Below are positions 28,747 to 37,411 of a DNA stretch of 64,000 nucleotides, piece by piece. The position numbers and the translations under genes were made by a program. The notes below the pieces were generated by a model. That model had not been told where the DNA came from and searched no databases. It was given only the letters and a program-made list of their open reading frames with translations. Each line of letters starts with the position of its first letter. Position 1 is the first letter of the stretch. This DNA comes from Nocardia shimofusensis NBRC 100134 (GTDB taxonomy: Bacteria > Actinomycetota > Actinomycetes > Mycobacteriales > Mycobacteriaceae), in contig NZ_BDBT01000029.1 of the NCBI RefSeq assembly GCF_001613125.1, forward strand, positions 16,104-80,103, in the 5' to 3' direction.

Positions 28747-29835
28747 ATGGGGTATGACGGACAGGTGGCCAGATGGCTGTTGCACGTCGATCTCGACCAG
28801 TTCCAGGCGGCGGTGGAATTCCGGCGTCATCCGGAACTGCGCGGCAGGCCGGTGATCGTCGGCGGCAACGGTGATCCCGAGGAGCCACGCAAGGTCGTGA
28901 CCTGCGCTTCCTATCCGGCCCGCGCCTACGGTGTGCGGGCGGGCATGCCGTTGCGGTCGGCGGCGCGCCGCTGCCCGGAGGGTGTCTTCCTGCCGCTGGA
29001 CATGGCCGCCTACGAGGAAGCCTCCGACGAGGTCATGGCGCTGCTGCGAACCTTCCCCGGGCGGGTCGAGGTGTGGGGATGGGACGAGGCGTTCCTGGCC
29101 GCCGACACCGACGACCCCGAATCACTGGCCCGCGAGATCCGCGCCGCTGTGGCGGAATTGGACCTCGGCTGCGCGATCGGCATCGGCGACAACAAACTCA
29201 CCGCGAAGCTGGCGACCGGATTCGCGAAGTCGGCGGGCAAGTCCTCGGCCGCACCGGCGGACGACCCGGGCGCGGCGACCGGCACCTTCCGCCTCACCGC
29301 CGCCAACTGGACCGAGGTCATGGGCCACCGCCCGACGAACGCGCTGTGGGGCATCGGCAACCGGATCGCCGCCCGCCTGGCCGAACTCGGCATCGAGACC
29401 GTGGCCGACCTGATGGCGGCCGACCACCGCCGCCTCGCCGCCGAATTCGGTCCGAGCACCGGCCCCTACCTGTGGGTGCTCGGCCACGGCAAGGGCGACA
29501 CCGAGGTGAGCACCCAGCCCCGGATTCCGGTGGGCCGCAGCAGATCCGAGACCTTCCCCACCGATCTCACCGACGCGGCCGAGATCCGCGCCCAGGTCGC
29601 GCGGCTGGCGACCGAGGTGGCCGAGGAGATGGCCGAAGCCGGTCGGATCACCGTGCGGGTCTCGGTCACCGTACGCACCAAGACCTTCTTCACCCGCAGC
29701 AAGCAGGCGAAACTGTCGGAACCGACCGCCGACGTCGCCGCCATCGCCGAAGCGGCGCTGCGCGTCGTCGACCGGTTCGAGCTGGACCGCCCGGTCCGGC
29801 TGCTCGGCGTCCGCCTGGAATTCGCGCCCGAATAG
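28747..29835 (+). CDS. dinB: Y-family DNA polymerase IV
   Basis: 362 residues from the ATG at 28747; GTG at 28717 and 28765 are also possible. The palm carboxylates are present: Asp15 in HVDLDQF and Asp113-Glu114 in WGWDEAF. The steric-gate aromatic follows in DQF. The fingers/thumb region contains the HhH segment NALWGIGNRIAARLAELGIETVADL, and the little-finger domain contains GRSRSETFPTDLTD. The canonical S-I/V-DE before the carboxylate pair is V-W-G-W-DE here, and the C-terminal clamp-binding motif is not obvious, as in one of the divergent mycobacterial DinB paralogues. It performs error-prone lesion bypass. Confidence 0.88.
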   Translation: MGYDGQVARWLLHVDLDQFQAAVEFRRHPELRGRPVIVGGNGDPEEPRKVVTCASYPARAYGVRAGMPLRSAARRCPEGVFLPLDMAAYEEASDEVMALLRTFPGRVEVWGWDEAFLAADTDDPESLAREIRAAVAELDLGCAIGIGDNKLTAKLATGFAKSAGKSSAAPADDPGAATGTFRLTAANWTEVMGHRPTNALWGIGNRIAARLAELGIETVADLMAADHRRLAAEFGPSTGPYLWVLGHGKGDTEVSTQPRIPVGRSRSETFPTDLTDAAEIRAQVARLATEVAEEMAEAGRITVRVSVTVRTKTFFTRSKQAKLSEPTADVAAIAEAALRVVDRFELDRPVRLLGVRLEFAPE

Positions 29836-29875
29836 ACCGCTGGGGTGAGCCGGTCTCAGCGGCGCTGCAGTCAGA

Positions 29876-29902
29876 CCCCCGCCGGAGGGTGGCCGGCGGG
29901 GG
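29876..29902. terminator. Bidirectional hairpin terminator
   Basis: A perfect 10-bp GC-only stem (29876-29885 and 29893-29902) lies between the convergent dinB and secreted-protein genes. A wider 10-bp inverted repeat (GCCGGTCTCA and its complement, about 29849 and 29957) surrounds it. Confidence 0.75.
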
Positions 29903-29934
29903 ATCGAATCCGTACCCGAACTCGCCTGCCCCGA

Positions 29935-30354
29935 TCAGCGCCGCTGCAGCGTGAGACCGGCGAGCAGTTGTGGCACCTGCACCGCGGTGCCCGCGACATT
30001 CAGCGTGCCGGTCCACATGCCCTGGCGGGGATCGATGTCGTGCAATGCCAGTCCGATCGGCAGGCCGTCCAGAACGATGTAGGTCTCGTTCGGGCCGACG
30101 GGGATCTGGCGCCCCGCGCGGTCGAAGGCCGGGCAGTCGAGGAACACGTTCGTCGCATTGCCGTCGACATGCAGGTCACAGCCGTCGAGAGGCGTCCCGA
30201 CGACATTGGGGGCGCCGCGGGTGATGTGGTAGACCCCTGGCGGCACGATCCCGTTGCGCGGGAACTCCGGGTCGTCGGCGTGAGCGGCGGCGGGCAGGGC
30301 GCACAGCGCGGCGGCGACGAGCGCGACACTCGCTGCGAGGGAGCGGATCAGCAT
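29935..30354 (-). CDS. Secreted hypothetical protein
   Basis: 139 residues from the ATG at 30354, with GAGAGGG upstream. There is a clear Sec signal peptide ending in AHA/DDP near residue 27. The mature domain has regularly spaced beta-strand-like sequences (PPGVYHITR, LHVDGNATNVFLDC, TYIVLDGLPIGLALH) and two Cys that may pair. I do not recognise the family. Related secreted beta-rich proteins are common in Nocardia. Confidence 0.6.
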   Translation of the reverse strand: MLIRSLAASVALVAAALCALPAAAHADDPEFPRNGIVPPGVYHITRGAPNVVGTPLDGCDLHVDGNATNVFLDCPAFDRAGRQIPVGPNETYIVLDGLPIGLALHDIDPRQGMWTGTLNVAGTAVQVPQLLAGLTLQRR

Positions 30355-30519
30355 AGGTCGAAGCCCTCTCGATGATCGTTTCTGTCGTTCCATCGTAGGG
30401 ACTCGGCTCGCGTGCCCGGTCCCATGACCGATTCCGTCGGCGCTTTCGCCGCACAGCGGGCCGGCCCGGCAGCAAGTAGGCTGGCCACACCCGGATGTCG
30501 TGCTATCGACGAAAGCCGG

Positions 30520-30765
30520 TTACGGGGTGGCGGGTGCGCCGCCACCATTGCTCGACCCGAGCGCCAACCCCTCGTACAGCGCTATCCACAGCTCCATCAA
30601 GGGGCCGCACTGGAGATTGCAGCCGATCTCGGACGAACCCGCCACCTGGCTCGCCTGCGCGGGAGCGGCGGCCGGCGGCCCGGCGACGGCCGAACCCGCG
30701 GCTACGAGCTGGCCCGGAAAAAGCAGCGCACCAGCCAATGCCAGTCCGGTGATCGAACGCTTCAT
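30520..30765 (-). CDS. Small secreted peptide precursor
   Basis: 81 residues. The ATG at 30765 has GAGAGGAT 6 bp upstream. Residues 1-28 are a signal peptide (MKRS start, hydrophobic core, AVA/GPP cleavage). The mature ~50 residues contain a CNLQC motif, an amphipathic helix (MELWIALYEGLAL) and a Gly/Ser/Pro tail. The two closely spaced Cys may form a small disulfide loop. Function unknown; a secreted or wall peptide is possible. It lies beyond the 75-bp hairpin repeats that follow the ABC exporter. Confidence 0.6.
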   Translation of the reverse strand: MKRSITGLALAGALLFPGQLVAAGSAVAGPPAAAPAQASQVAGSSEIGCNLQCGPLMELWIALYEGLALGSSNGGGAPATP

Positions 30766-30896
30766 GTGATCCTCTCTGGTATTTGTCCCCCGACAAGTGC
30801 CTCTCGCACGGACTGAAAGTTACTGACTGGAAATGACATTGCGAAGCCCCAGATTCCAGGGTGTAACAGCGGAGCACGCGCCCTCGATAGCTTCCC

Positions 30897-31151
30897 GCTC
30901 CCACTCCGCCCGCTGACCCGCTCAGGCTGTGTGTATTTCGCCTGAGCGGGGCGTGCTGCGTGGTGACGCTGCGCTCCCACTCCGCCGCTGACCCGCTCAG
31001 GCTGTGTGTGTTTCGCCTGAGCGGGGCGTGCTGCGTGGTGACGCTGCGCTCCCACTCCGCCGCTGACCCGCTCAGGCTGTGTGTGTTTCGCCTGAGCGGG
31101 GCGTGCTGCGTGGTGACGCTGCGCTCCCACTCCGCCGCTGACCCGCTCAGG
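30897..31151. repeat. 75-bp tandem repeat, about 3.4 copies, each with a hairpin
   Basis: Units starting GCTCCCACTCCGCC begin at 30897, 30973, 31048 and 31123 (periods 76, 75, 75). Each full unit holds a perfect 11-bp inverted repeat (30917-30950, 30992-31025, 31067-31100) of CCCGCTCAGGC with its complement, around a TGTGTGT-rich loop. The fourth left arm is formed by the end of the ABC exporter gene and contains its stop codon. The array looks like a multiplied transcription terminator for that gene. Confidence 0.92.
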
Positions 31152-33024
31152 CGGCGACCTCGGCGGGTTCGGCGAACTGGGTGCGGTACAACTCGGCGTA
31201 GCGGCCCTCGGCCGCGAGCAGTTCGGTGTGGGTGCCCTGCTCGACGATGCGGCCGTCCTCCAGCACGACGATCAGGTCGGCGGCGCGGATGGTGGACAAC
31301 CGGTGGGCGATCACCAGCGCGGTGCGGCCTTCCAGTGCCTCGGTGAGGGCTTCCTGCACCGCGGCTTCGGAGGTCGAGTCCAGGGAGGCGGTGGCCTCGT
31401 CCAGGATCACCAGGCGCGGTTGCTTGAGCAGCAGGCGCGCGATGGTGAGGCGCTGGCGTTCGCCGCCGGAGAGGCGGTAGCCGCGTTCGCCGACCACGGT
31501 GTCCAGGCCGTCGGCCAGCGATTCGACGAGGTCGCCGAGGCGGGCGCGGCGCAGTGCGTCCCACAGTTGCGCCTCGTCGGCCTCGGGGCGGGCCAGCAGC
31601 AGGTTGGCGCGGATGGTGTCGTGGAAGAGGTGCCCGTCCTGGGTGACCAGGCCGACGGCGGCGCGCAGTGAGCGGGCGCCGATCCGGCGCACGTCGACCC
31701 CGTTCAACCGCACGGACCCCGAATCCACGTCGTAGAGCCGCGAAACCAGCTGCGCGATGGTCGATTTGCCCGCGCCAGATGATCCGACCAGCGCCACCAG
31801 CTGTCCCGGCTCGGCGCGCAGTGTGATGTCGTGCAGCACCTCCACGCCGCCGCGCGTGTCCAGGGTCGCGACCTCCTCCAGCGAGGCGAGCGAAACCTTG
31901 TCCGCCGAGGGGTAGCCGAAGTGCACGCCGTCGAGCTCCAGCCGTACCGGGCCGTCCGGCACCGGCACGGCGTCCGGCGCGTCTTCGATGAGCGGCTTCA
32001 GGTCGAGCACCTCGAAGACCCGCTCGAAACTGACCAGCGCCGCCATGATCTCCATCCGCGCACTGGCCAGCGCTGTCAGCGGCGCGTAGAGCCTGGTCAG
32101 CAGCAGCGAGAGCGCGACGACCGCGCCCGCGTCCAGCCTGCCGACCAGCGCGTACCACCCGCCGAGGCCGTAGACCAGCGCGACGGCCAGCGCCGAGACC
32201 AGGGTCAGCGAGGTGACGAACACCGTCTGCAGCATCGCCGTGCGCACACCGATGTCGCGCACCCGCCCGGCCCGTGCGGCGAACTCGGCGGACTCCTGCT
32301 CGGGCCTGCCGAACAGCTTCACCAGGGTCGCGCCGGGGGCCGAGAAACGCTCGGTCATCTGGGTGCTCATGGCGGCGTTCAATCGCGCCGCCTCCCGTTG
32401 CATCTCGGCGAGCCGATGGCCCATCCGGCGCGCGGGCACCACGAACACCGGCAGCAGCAGCAGCGCCAGCACGGTGATCTGCCAGGAGATGGTGAGCATC
32501 ACCCCGAGTGTCAGCGCCAGTGTGACGAGATTGGTCACCACCCCGGAGAGGGTGTCGCTGAACGCGCGCTGCGCGCCGATCACGTCGTTGTTGAGCCTGC
32601 TCACCAGGGCGCCGGTGCGGGTGCGGGTGAAGAACGCGACCGGCATCCGCTGCACGTGGTCGAACACCGCGCGCCGCAGATCCAGGATCAGGCCTTCGCC
32701 GATGCGCGCGGACAGCCACCGGATCACCAGCCCCAGTCCGGCGTCGGCGACGGCGAGCGCGCCGATGGCCGCGGCCAGGATCACCACCACCCGCGGCTCC
32801 GCCGCGCCGACGATGCTGTTCACCACCCGGCCCGCCAGCACGGGCGTGGCCACCGCGAGCAGCGCCGAGATCACGCTGAACAGCAGGAACACCGCGATGC
32901 GCCGCTTGTGCGGCGTCGCGAAACGCAGGATCCGCCGGGCGGTGGCGGCACGGAACGGCCGTTGCTCGTCGGGTGCGTTGGCCTGTTGATACATCTGGTG
33001 CCAGGCCACGGATTCGATACTCAC
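31147..33024 (-). CDS. ABC exporter, fused membrane and ATPase domains
   Basis: 625 residues. GTG at 33024 with AAGGGAG 8 bp upstream. Six membrane segments form a type-1 exporter domain (about residues 40-330). The nucleotide-binding domain has Walker A GSSGAGKS, the Q-loop, the LSGGERQR signature, Walker B VILDEATAS and the H-loop AHRLST. It is a half-size multidrug or lipid exporter that should work as a homodimer. An insert of about 20 residues (KVSLASLEEVATLDTRGG) lies between the first strands of the ATPase domain. The gene ends inside the tandem hairpin array. Confidence 0.92.
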   Translation of the reverse strand: MSIESVAWHQMYQQANAPDEQRPFRAATARRILRFATPHKRRIAVFLLFSVISALLAVATPVLAGRVVNSIVGAAEPRVVVILAAAIGALAVADAGLGLVIRWLSARIGEGLILDLRRAVFDHVQRMPVAFFTRTRTGALVSRLNNDVIGAQRAFSDTLSGVVTNLVTLALTLGVMLTISWQITVLALLLLPVFVVPARRMGHRLAEMQREAARLNAAMSTQMTERFSAPGATLVKLFGRPEQESAEFAARAGRVRDIGVRTAMLQTVFVTSLTLVSALAVALVYGLGGWYALVGRLDAGAVVALSLLLTRLYAPLTALASARMEIMAALVSFERVFEVLDLKPLIEDAPDAVPVPDGPVRLELDGVHFGYPSADKVSLASLEEVATLDTRGGVEVLHDITLRAEPGQLVALVGSSGAGKSTIAQLVSRLYDVDSGSVRLNGVDVRRIGARSLRAAVGLVTQDGHLFHDTIRANLLLARPEADEAQLWDALRRARLGDLVESLADGLDTVVGERGYRLSGGERQRLTIARLLLKQPRLVILDEATASLDSTSEAAVQEALTEALEGRTALVIAHRLSTIRAADLIVVLEDGRIVEQGTHTELLAAEGRYAELYRTQFAEPAEVAA

Positions 33025-33163
33025 GTCTACTCCCTTTCGACCACGCTCATTCCACCCCAGGCCACCGACACTAGAACCTCAACTATTATCGAGGTCAAGC
33101 TATTTCCGGCCGCATCGACCGGACAACGCGGCATCGTGCCCGACCGCGCGGCGGTGCGCTCAC

Positions 33164-33177
33164 TAGGCTGACGGAGG
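33164..33177 (+). promoter_or_regulatory. Probable -10 element of a leaderless transcript
   Basis: TAGGCT at 33164-33169 fits the actinobacterial TANNNT -10 pattern and lies 7 bp before the GTG at 33177, so transcription would start at or next to the start codon. The GGAGG that touches the GTG is too close to act as a normal ribosome-binding site. Confidence 0.5.
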
Positions 33178-36008
33178 TGAGCGAGGAACAGCTGTTCGCG
33201 GCCTTGCGGGCCGGGATCGACGGCGAGGTGGACACCTCGCCGCGCAGGCGCGCCGAGTACTCCTCCGACGCTTCCAACTACCGGGTGCCGCCCGCCGCCG
33301 TGGTCTTCCCACGCGGTGACGACGACATCGCCGCCACCCTGGTTTTCGCGCGCGAGAACGGCCTGCCCGTCACCGCGCGCGGCGCGGGCACGTCGGTGGC
33401 GGGCAACGCGGTGGGGCCGGGCCTGGTTCTGGATTTCAGCAGGCACATGAACCGTGTCCTGGTTGTCGATGCCGAACGCCGCGTGGCACGGGTGCAACCC
33501 GGCGTCGTGCTCTCGTCTCTGCAACGCCTCGCCCGTCCGCACGGCCTGCGCTTCGGTCCCGACCCCTCCACCCAGGACCGCTGCACCCTCGGCGGCATGA
33601 TCGGCAACAACGCCTGTGGACCGCGCGCGGTGTCGTGGGGGCGCACCAGCGACAACATCGCGGCATTGCGCGTCCTCGACGGTCGCGGCGCCGAGCGCGC
33701 CCTGGCAGCCGACCTGTCGGTCGTGCCCGGTCTGCCGGAATTCACCCGCTCGCACCTGGCGCTGCTGCGCACCGAATTGGGCCGCTTCGGCCGCCAGGCC
33801 TCCGGCTACGGACTCGAACACCTGCTGCCCGAACGCGGCTCCGAGGTCGCCAAGGCCTTCGCCGGGACCGAGGGCACCTGTGGCCTGCTGCTCGACGCCG
33901 AGGTCCGCCTGGTCCCCCTGCCCGGCGCGACCACGCTGACCGTGCTCGGTTACCCCGATATCGCCACCGCCGCCGACGACGTGGCGGTGGTGATGTCCTG
34001 CGATCCGATCGCGGTGGAAGGCATCGACTCCCGCTTGGTCGATGTGGTGCGCACGCACCGCGGCTCGGTGCCCGACCTGCCGCGCGGGGGCGCCTGGCTG
34101 TTCGTGGAGACCGGCGGCGCTACCGCGGACGAGTCGCTCGAGGCCGCGCGCGGGTTGTGCGGCGCCGCGCACGCGCTCGAGGCCAGGATCGTCACCGATG
34201 CCGCCGTGGCCGCGACGCTGTGGCGGATCAGGGCCGACGGCGCGGGACTCGCCGGTCGCACCGCGCAGGGCCGTCCCGCCTGGCCGGGCTGGGAGGACGC
34301 GGCCGTCCCGCCCGAACGCCTCGGCGGCTACCTGCGCGAATTCGCCGCACTCACCGCCGAGCACGGCGTCGACGGCCTGCTCTACGGCCACATCGGCGAC
34401 GGCTGCATTCACGTCCGCCTCGACCTGCCGATCGCCGACGCGCCCGCCCGATTCCGCGCCTTCCTCGTCGACGCCGCCGAACTCGTGGTGCGCCACGGCG
34501 GCTCGCTCTCCGGCGAGCACGGCGACGGGCGGGCCCGCTCGGAATTGCTCGCCGTCATGTACCCGCCGCCCGTCCTCGCCGCGTTCGCCGAATTCAAGGC
34601 GCTGTTCGACCCGGACGGCGTGCTCAACCCCGGCGTGCTGGTCGAGCCGAACGCCGTCGACGCCGATCTGCGGGTGGCGGGCGTGGCGCCGCTGCCCTCG
34701 GTGGGTGGTTTCGCCTTCCCGCACGACGGCGGCGACCTGGCCGCGGCCGTGCACCGCTGTGTCGGTGTGGGCAGATGCCGGGCGGACAACCGGCAGGCGG
34801 GTGGCTTCATGTGCCCGTCCTACCTGGCCACCGGAGACGAGAAGGACAACACCAGGGGGCGCGCCAGGGTGCTGCAGGAAGTGGTGCGCGGCGCGCTGCC
34901 GGTGACCTCACCCGCCGTCGCGGAATCGCTGGACCTGTGCCTGTCGTGCAAGGCATGCCGCACCGATTGCCCGGCGGGCGTCGACATGGCCGCCTACAAA
35001 TCCGAGATCCTGTACCGGCGCTATCGCCGCCGCCTGCGCCCCGCCGACCATTACACCCTGGGGATGCTGCCGCGCTGGCTGGGGCCGGCCACCAGGATGC
35101 CCCGCCTAGCCAACGCGCTGGCGAACCAGAAGCTGCTGCGCCGCTGGGGTTTACGCGCGGCCGGTCTGGATCCGCGCCGCCCGGTGCCGCGCCTGGCGGG
35201 CCGGTCCTTCCGACGGGCCTGGCACGGCCGCGAGAACCGCGCGGACCGAGCCGCCGACGCGCCGACGGTGATGCTCTGGCTCGACACCTTCACCGACGCC
35301 TTCGCCCCCGAGATCGCCGAAGCGGCGGTGCGGTTGCTGGAATCGACCGGTCACACCGTGATCATCCCGGGCAGGCGGGTCTGCTGCGGGCTGACCTGGA
35401 TCAGCACCGGCCAGCTCGACGGCGCCCGCGCCCGGCTGCGCGCCACCCTCGACGCCCTCGACGACCACGTCCGAGCGGGAGGTCTCGTCGTCGGCCTGGA
35501 ACCCTCCTGCACTGCCGCGCTCCGCGCCGACCTGCCCGAACTGCTTCCCGAGGACCCCCGCGCCGAGCCGGTGGCGCGGGCCGTGCGAACCCTGGCCGAA
35601 TTCCTCGCCGAACAGCCGGACTGGCGTCCCCCGGATCGCGCCGGGCGCTCGGTGGTGGTCCAGCCGCACTGTCACCAGCACGCCGTGCTCGGTTTCGCCC
35701 CTGATCGCCGGATAATTGCCGACACCGGGGCCGAGATCGTCGAGATCAGCGGATGCTGCGGACTGGCCGGGAACTTCGGCATGCAGGCGGGCCATTACGA
35801 CATCTCCGTGCAGATCGCGGGCGCCGGCCTGCTCCCCGTGCTGGCCGAGGCAGGAGAAGCCGCCGTGTTCCTCGCCGACGGCTTCTCCTGCCGTACCCAG
35901 GCCGCCCAGCTCACCGGCCGTGGTAGCGCACATCTGGCGCAGTTCCTGCTCGACGCCGATCCGGGTGCGGCTCAGAGTCCGAACGGCAGCGTGCCCGGCG
36001 GAATCTGA
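33177..36008 (+). CDS. FAD-linked oxidase fused to an Fe-S/CCG reductase (glycolate or D-lactate oxidase-like)
   Basis: 943 residues. Residues about 35-175 are an FAD-binding (PCMH) domain (ARGAGTSVAGNAVGPG, TLGGMIGNNACG). Residues about 220-490 are the FAD-oxidase C domain (YGHIGDGCIHVR, SGEHGDGRARSE). Then come two cluster motifs: Cys528, Cys534 and Cys546, and a complete C588-x2-C591-x2-C594-x3-C598. Two CCG domains follow, with C736-C737 and C860-C861. This GlcD-GlcF-type fusion oxidises a 2-hydroxy acid such as D-lactate or glycolate and passes electrons to the membrane. The first cluster lacks one expected Cys (GVGRCRADN). Its 3' end overlaps the small peptide gene on the other strand by 37 bp. 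Confidence 0.92.
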   Translation: MSEEQLFAALRAGIDGEVDTSPRRRAEYSSDASNYRVPPAAVVFPRGDDDIAATLVFARENGLPVTARGAGTSVAGNAVGPGLVLDFSRHMNRVLVVDAERRVARVQPGVVLSSLQRLARPHGLRFGPDPSTQDRCTLGGMIGNNACGPRAVSWGRTSDNIAALRVLDGRGAERALAADLSVVPGLPEFTRSHLALLRTELGRFGRQASGYGLEHLLPERGSEVAKAFAGTEGTCGLLLDAEVRLVPLPGATTLTVLGYPDIATAADDVAVVMSCDPIAVEGIDSRLVDVVRTHRGSVPDLPRGGAWLFVETGGATADESLEAARGLCGAAHALEARIVTDAAVAATLWRIRADGAGLAGRTAQGRPAWPGWEDAAVPPERLGGYLREFAALTAEHGVDGLLYGHIGDGCIHVRLDLPIADAPARFRAFLVDAAELVVRHGGSLSGEHGDGRARSELLAVMYPPPVLAAFAEFKALFDPDGVLNPGVLVEPNAVDADLRVAGVAPLPSVGGFAFPHDGGDLAAAVHRCVGVGRCRADNRQAGGFMCPSYLATGDEKDNTRGRARVLQEVVRGALPVTSPAVAESLDLCLSCKACRTDCPAGVDMAAYKSEILYRRYRRRLRPADHYTLGMLPRWLGPATRMPRLANALANQKLLRRWGLRAAGLDPRRPVPRLAGRSFRRAWHGRENRADRAADAPTVMLWLDTFTDAFAPEIAEAAVRLLESTGHTVIIPGRRVCCGLTWISTGQLDGARARLRATLDALDDHVRAGGLVVGLEPSCTAALRADLPELLPEDPRAEPVARAVRTLAEFLAEQPDWRPPDRAGRSVVVQPHCHQHAVLGFAPDRRIIADTGAEIVEISGCCGLAGNFGMQAGHYDISVQIAGAGLLPVLAEAGEAAVFLADGFSCRTQAAQLTGRGSAHLAQFLLDADPGAAQSPNGSVPGGI

Positions 36009-36076
36009 TAGCCGGAGCTGCCCGCGGAGACAGCGCCCCACGCGCCGAGCAGCCAGTTGAGTGCATTGGTGATCAT
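35972..36076 (-). CDS. Small hydrophobic peptide, 34 residues
   Basis: A short frame (ATG 36076 to stop at 35972) with a near-perfect GGAGG 5 bp before the start codon. The peptide begins MITNALNWLLGAWGAV, an amphipathic or membrane-seeking helix rich in Trp, then a Gly/Ser/Pro tail ending PFGL. It overlaps the 3' end of the FAD/Fe-S oxidoreductase gene in antisense by 37 bp. No family recognised. The strong ribosome-binding site is the main support. Confidence 0.5.
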   Translation of the reverse strand: MITNALNWLLGAWGAVSAGSSGYQIPPGTLPFGL

Positions 36077-36205
36077 CGGAACCTCCGTTGTGCCAGCTGT
36101 TTGCCGATCGCCGGAAACATCGCCGCACCGCGGATGTCTGTTACGTGAGGTCCGTGATGTGGGTGCCACCCGGACGTCCATCGATCGGCAGCCGGGGCCG
36201 GGGCG

Positions 36206-36218
36206 CACAATGGACCGG
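36206..36218 (+). promoter_or_regulatory. Probable -10 element of the glycosylase gene
   Basis: CACAAT at 36206-36211, close to the TANAAT-type -10, lies 7 bp before GTG 36218. There is no ribosome-binding site, so this is probably a leaderless transcript. Confidence 0.45.
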
Positions 36219-37159
36219 TGCGTACATCGACCACACCGGCGATCGGGGGCGAGCGATCCCGGACGGTCGCCTCACCCCGGCCCGTCGACCTCGCGCACAC
36301 CCTCGCCCCGTTGCGTCGCGGCGCGGGCGACCCGTGTACCCACCGCGACGACGCGGGCGGGCACTGGCAGGCCACCCGCACCCCCGCGGGCCCCGTCACC
36401 TATCGGCTGATCCAGTCCGGCTCGCACACCGTGCACGCGCGAGCCTGGGGGCCGGGCGCGCAGGTCTTCCTCGACGACCTGCCCGCCATGCTCTGCCTCG
36501 ACGAGAATCTCGACGACTTCACCCCCGAGCATCCGCTCATCGACGACGCGCACCGCAGGCACCCCGGCCTGCGGATGTTGCGCACCGGCCGGGTCTTCGA
36601 AGCGCTGGTCCCCTCGGTCATCGAGCAGAAGGTGCACACCATCTCGGCGCTGGCCTCGTGGCGAAAACTGGTGCGGCAGTACGGAGAACCCGCGCCCGGC
36701 CCGGCCCCTGCGGGTCTGCTGCTGCCGCCCGCCCCCGAGACCTGGCGGCGGATACCGTCCTGGGAATTCCATCGGGCGGGCGTCGGCCCGCAACGCGCCC
36801 GCACCATCGTGCGCGCCGCGGCGATCGCCGACTCGCTCGAGCGCACCGCCGCTCGCGCCCCCGCCGAGGCCGCCCGAATGCTGTGCACCGTCCCCGGCAT
36901 AGGGGTGTGGACCGCCGCCGAGACAGCCCAGCGCGCCTTCGGCGACGCCGACGCGCTGTCCGTCGGCGACTACCACCTGGCCGCGATCATCGGCTGGACC
37001 CTGCTCGGCCGTCCGCTCGACGACGACGGCATGGTCGAGTATCTGGAACCCCTACGCCCGCATCGTTATCGGGTGGTCCGCCTGCTCGAGATCAGCGGCC
37101 ACGCGCGCAAGCCCAAGTTCGGTCCGCGTACCCCGCTCACCGATCACACCTGGCACTGA
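36218..37159 (+). CDS. AlkA-type DNA-3-methyladenine glycosylase (HhH-GPD)
   Basis: 313 residues, GTG start, apparently leaderless. The N-terminal part (about 30-115) is the AlkA-like beta domain. The catalytic HhH-GPD domain (about 125-290) includes ALVPSVIEQKVHTISA, the helix-hairpin-helix LCTVPGIGVWTAAETA and the catalytic Asp251 in SVGDYHLA. It removes alkylated purines from DNA in base-excision repair. It is transcribed alone and ends in a strong 12-bp hairpin. Confidence 0.88.
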   Translation: MRTSTTPAIGGERSRTVASPRPVDLAHTLAPLRRGAGDPCTHRDDAGGHWQATRTPAGPVTYRLIQSGSHTVHARAWGPGAQVFLDDLPAMLCLDENLDDFTPEHPLIDDAHRRHPGLRMLRTGRVFEALVPSVIEQKVHTISALASWRKLVRQYGEPAPGPAPAGLLLPPAPETWRRIPSWEFHRAGVGPQRARTIVRAAAIADSLERTAARAPAEAARMLCTVPGIGVWTAAETAQRAFGDADALSVGDYHLAAIIGWTLLGRPLDDDGMVEYLEPLRPHRYRVVRLLEISGHARKPKFGPRTPLTDHTWH

Positions 37160-37164
37160 CCTCG

Positions 37165-37196
37165 GGCCGCCGCGCGAGCGTATCCGCGCGGCGGCC
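37165..37196. terminator. Bidirectional hairpin terminator
   Basis: A perfect 12-bp GC stem (37165-37176 and 37185-37196) with an 8-nt loop lies between the convergent glycosylase gene and the small Cys-containing gene. Confidence 0.85.
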
Positions 37197-37204
37197 GCGT
37201 CGGA

Positions 37205-37411
37205 TCAGATGCGCAGTGCGCGTTCGTCGAGAACGCATTTTCCCGCTTCGACCAGCGTCGCCCTGGCGCGACGTCGCACCAGGCACCGGTCCACGGTGCA
37301 GTCCAAGTGCAGCTGCATCGCCGAATGTGCCTGCGTGGTCGTCATGATTCCGGGATCGCTACCGCAACTGAGCAGCCCGGACGACCACATCCCCTGGTTC
37401 GCCATCTGCAT
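37205..37411 (-). CDS. Small Cys-containing protein, 68 residues
   Basis: ATG at 37411 shares its A with the TGA of the 23-codon frame upstream (TGATG). Within the protein, an N-terminal WSSGLLSCGSDPG segment precedes a conserved-looking core with C-T-V-D-R-C and GKCVLDERALRI, separated by a basic stretch (VRRRARAT). Four Cys could bind metal or form disulfides. Family unknown. Internal ATG at 37345 is an alternative start. It is divergent from the DUF5753 regulator gene and could be one of its targets. Confidence 0.5.
   Translation of the reverse strand: MQMANQGMWSSGLLSCGSDPGIMTTTQAHSAMQLHLDCTVDRCLVRRRARATLVEAGKCVLDERALRI

Noticed and set aside
30762..31130. 122-codon minus-strand frame with a 25-residue repeat
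   Set aside because: The repeat comes from the 75-bp hairpin array, which happens to be a multiple of three. It has no ribosome-binding site and low-complexity content.
30897..31151. CRISPR array
   Set aside because: The units are 75 bp, identical throughout with no unique spacers, and contain a terminator-like hairpin. No cas gene is present.
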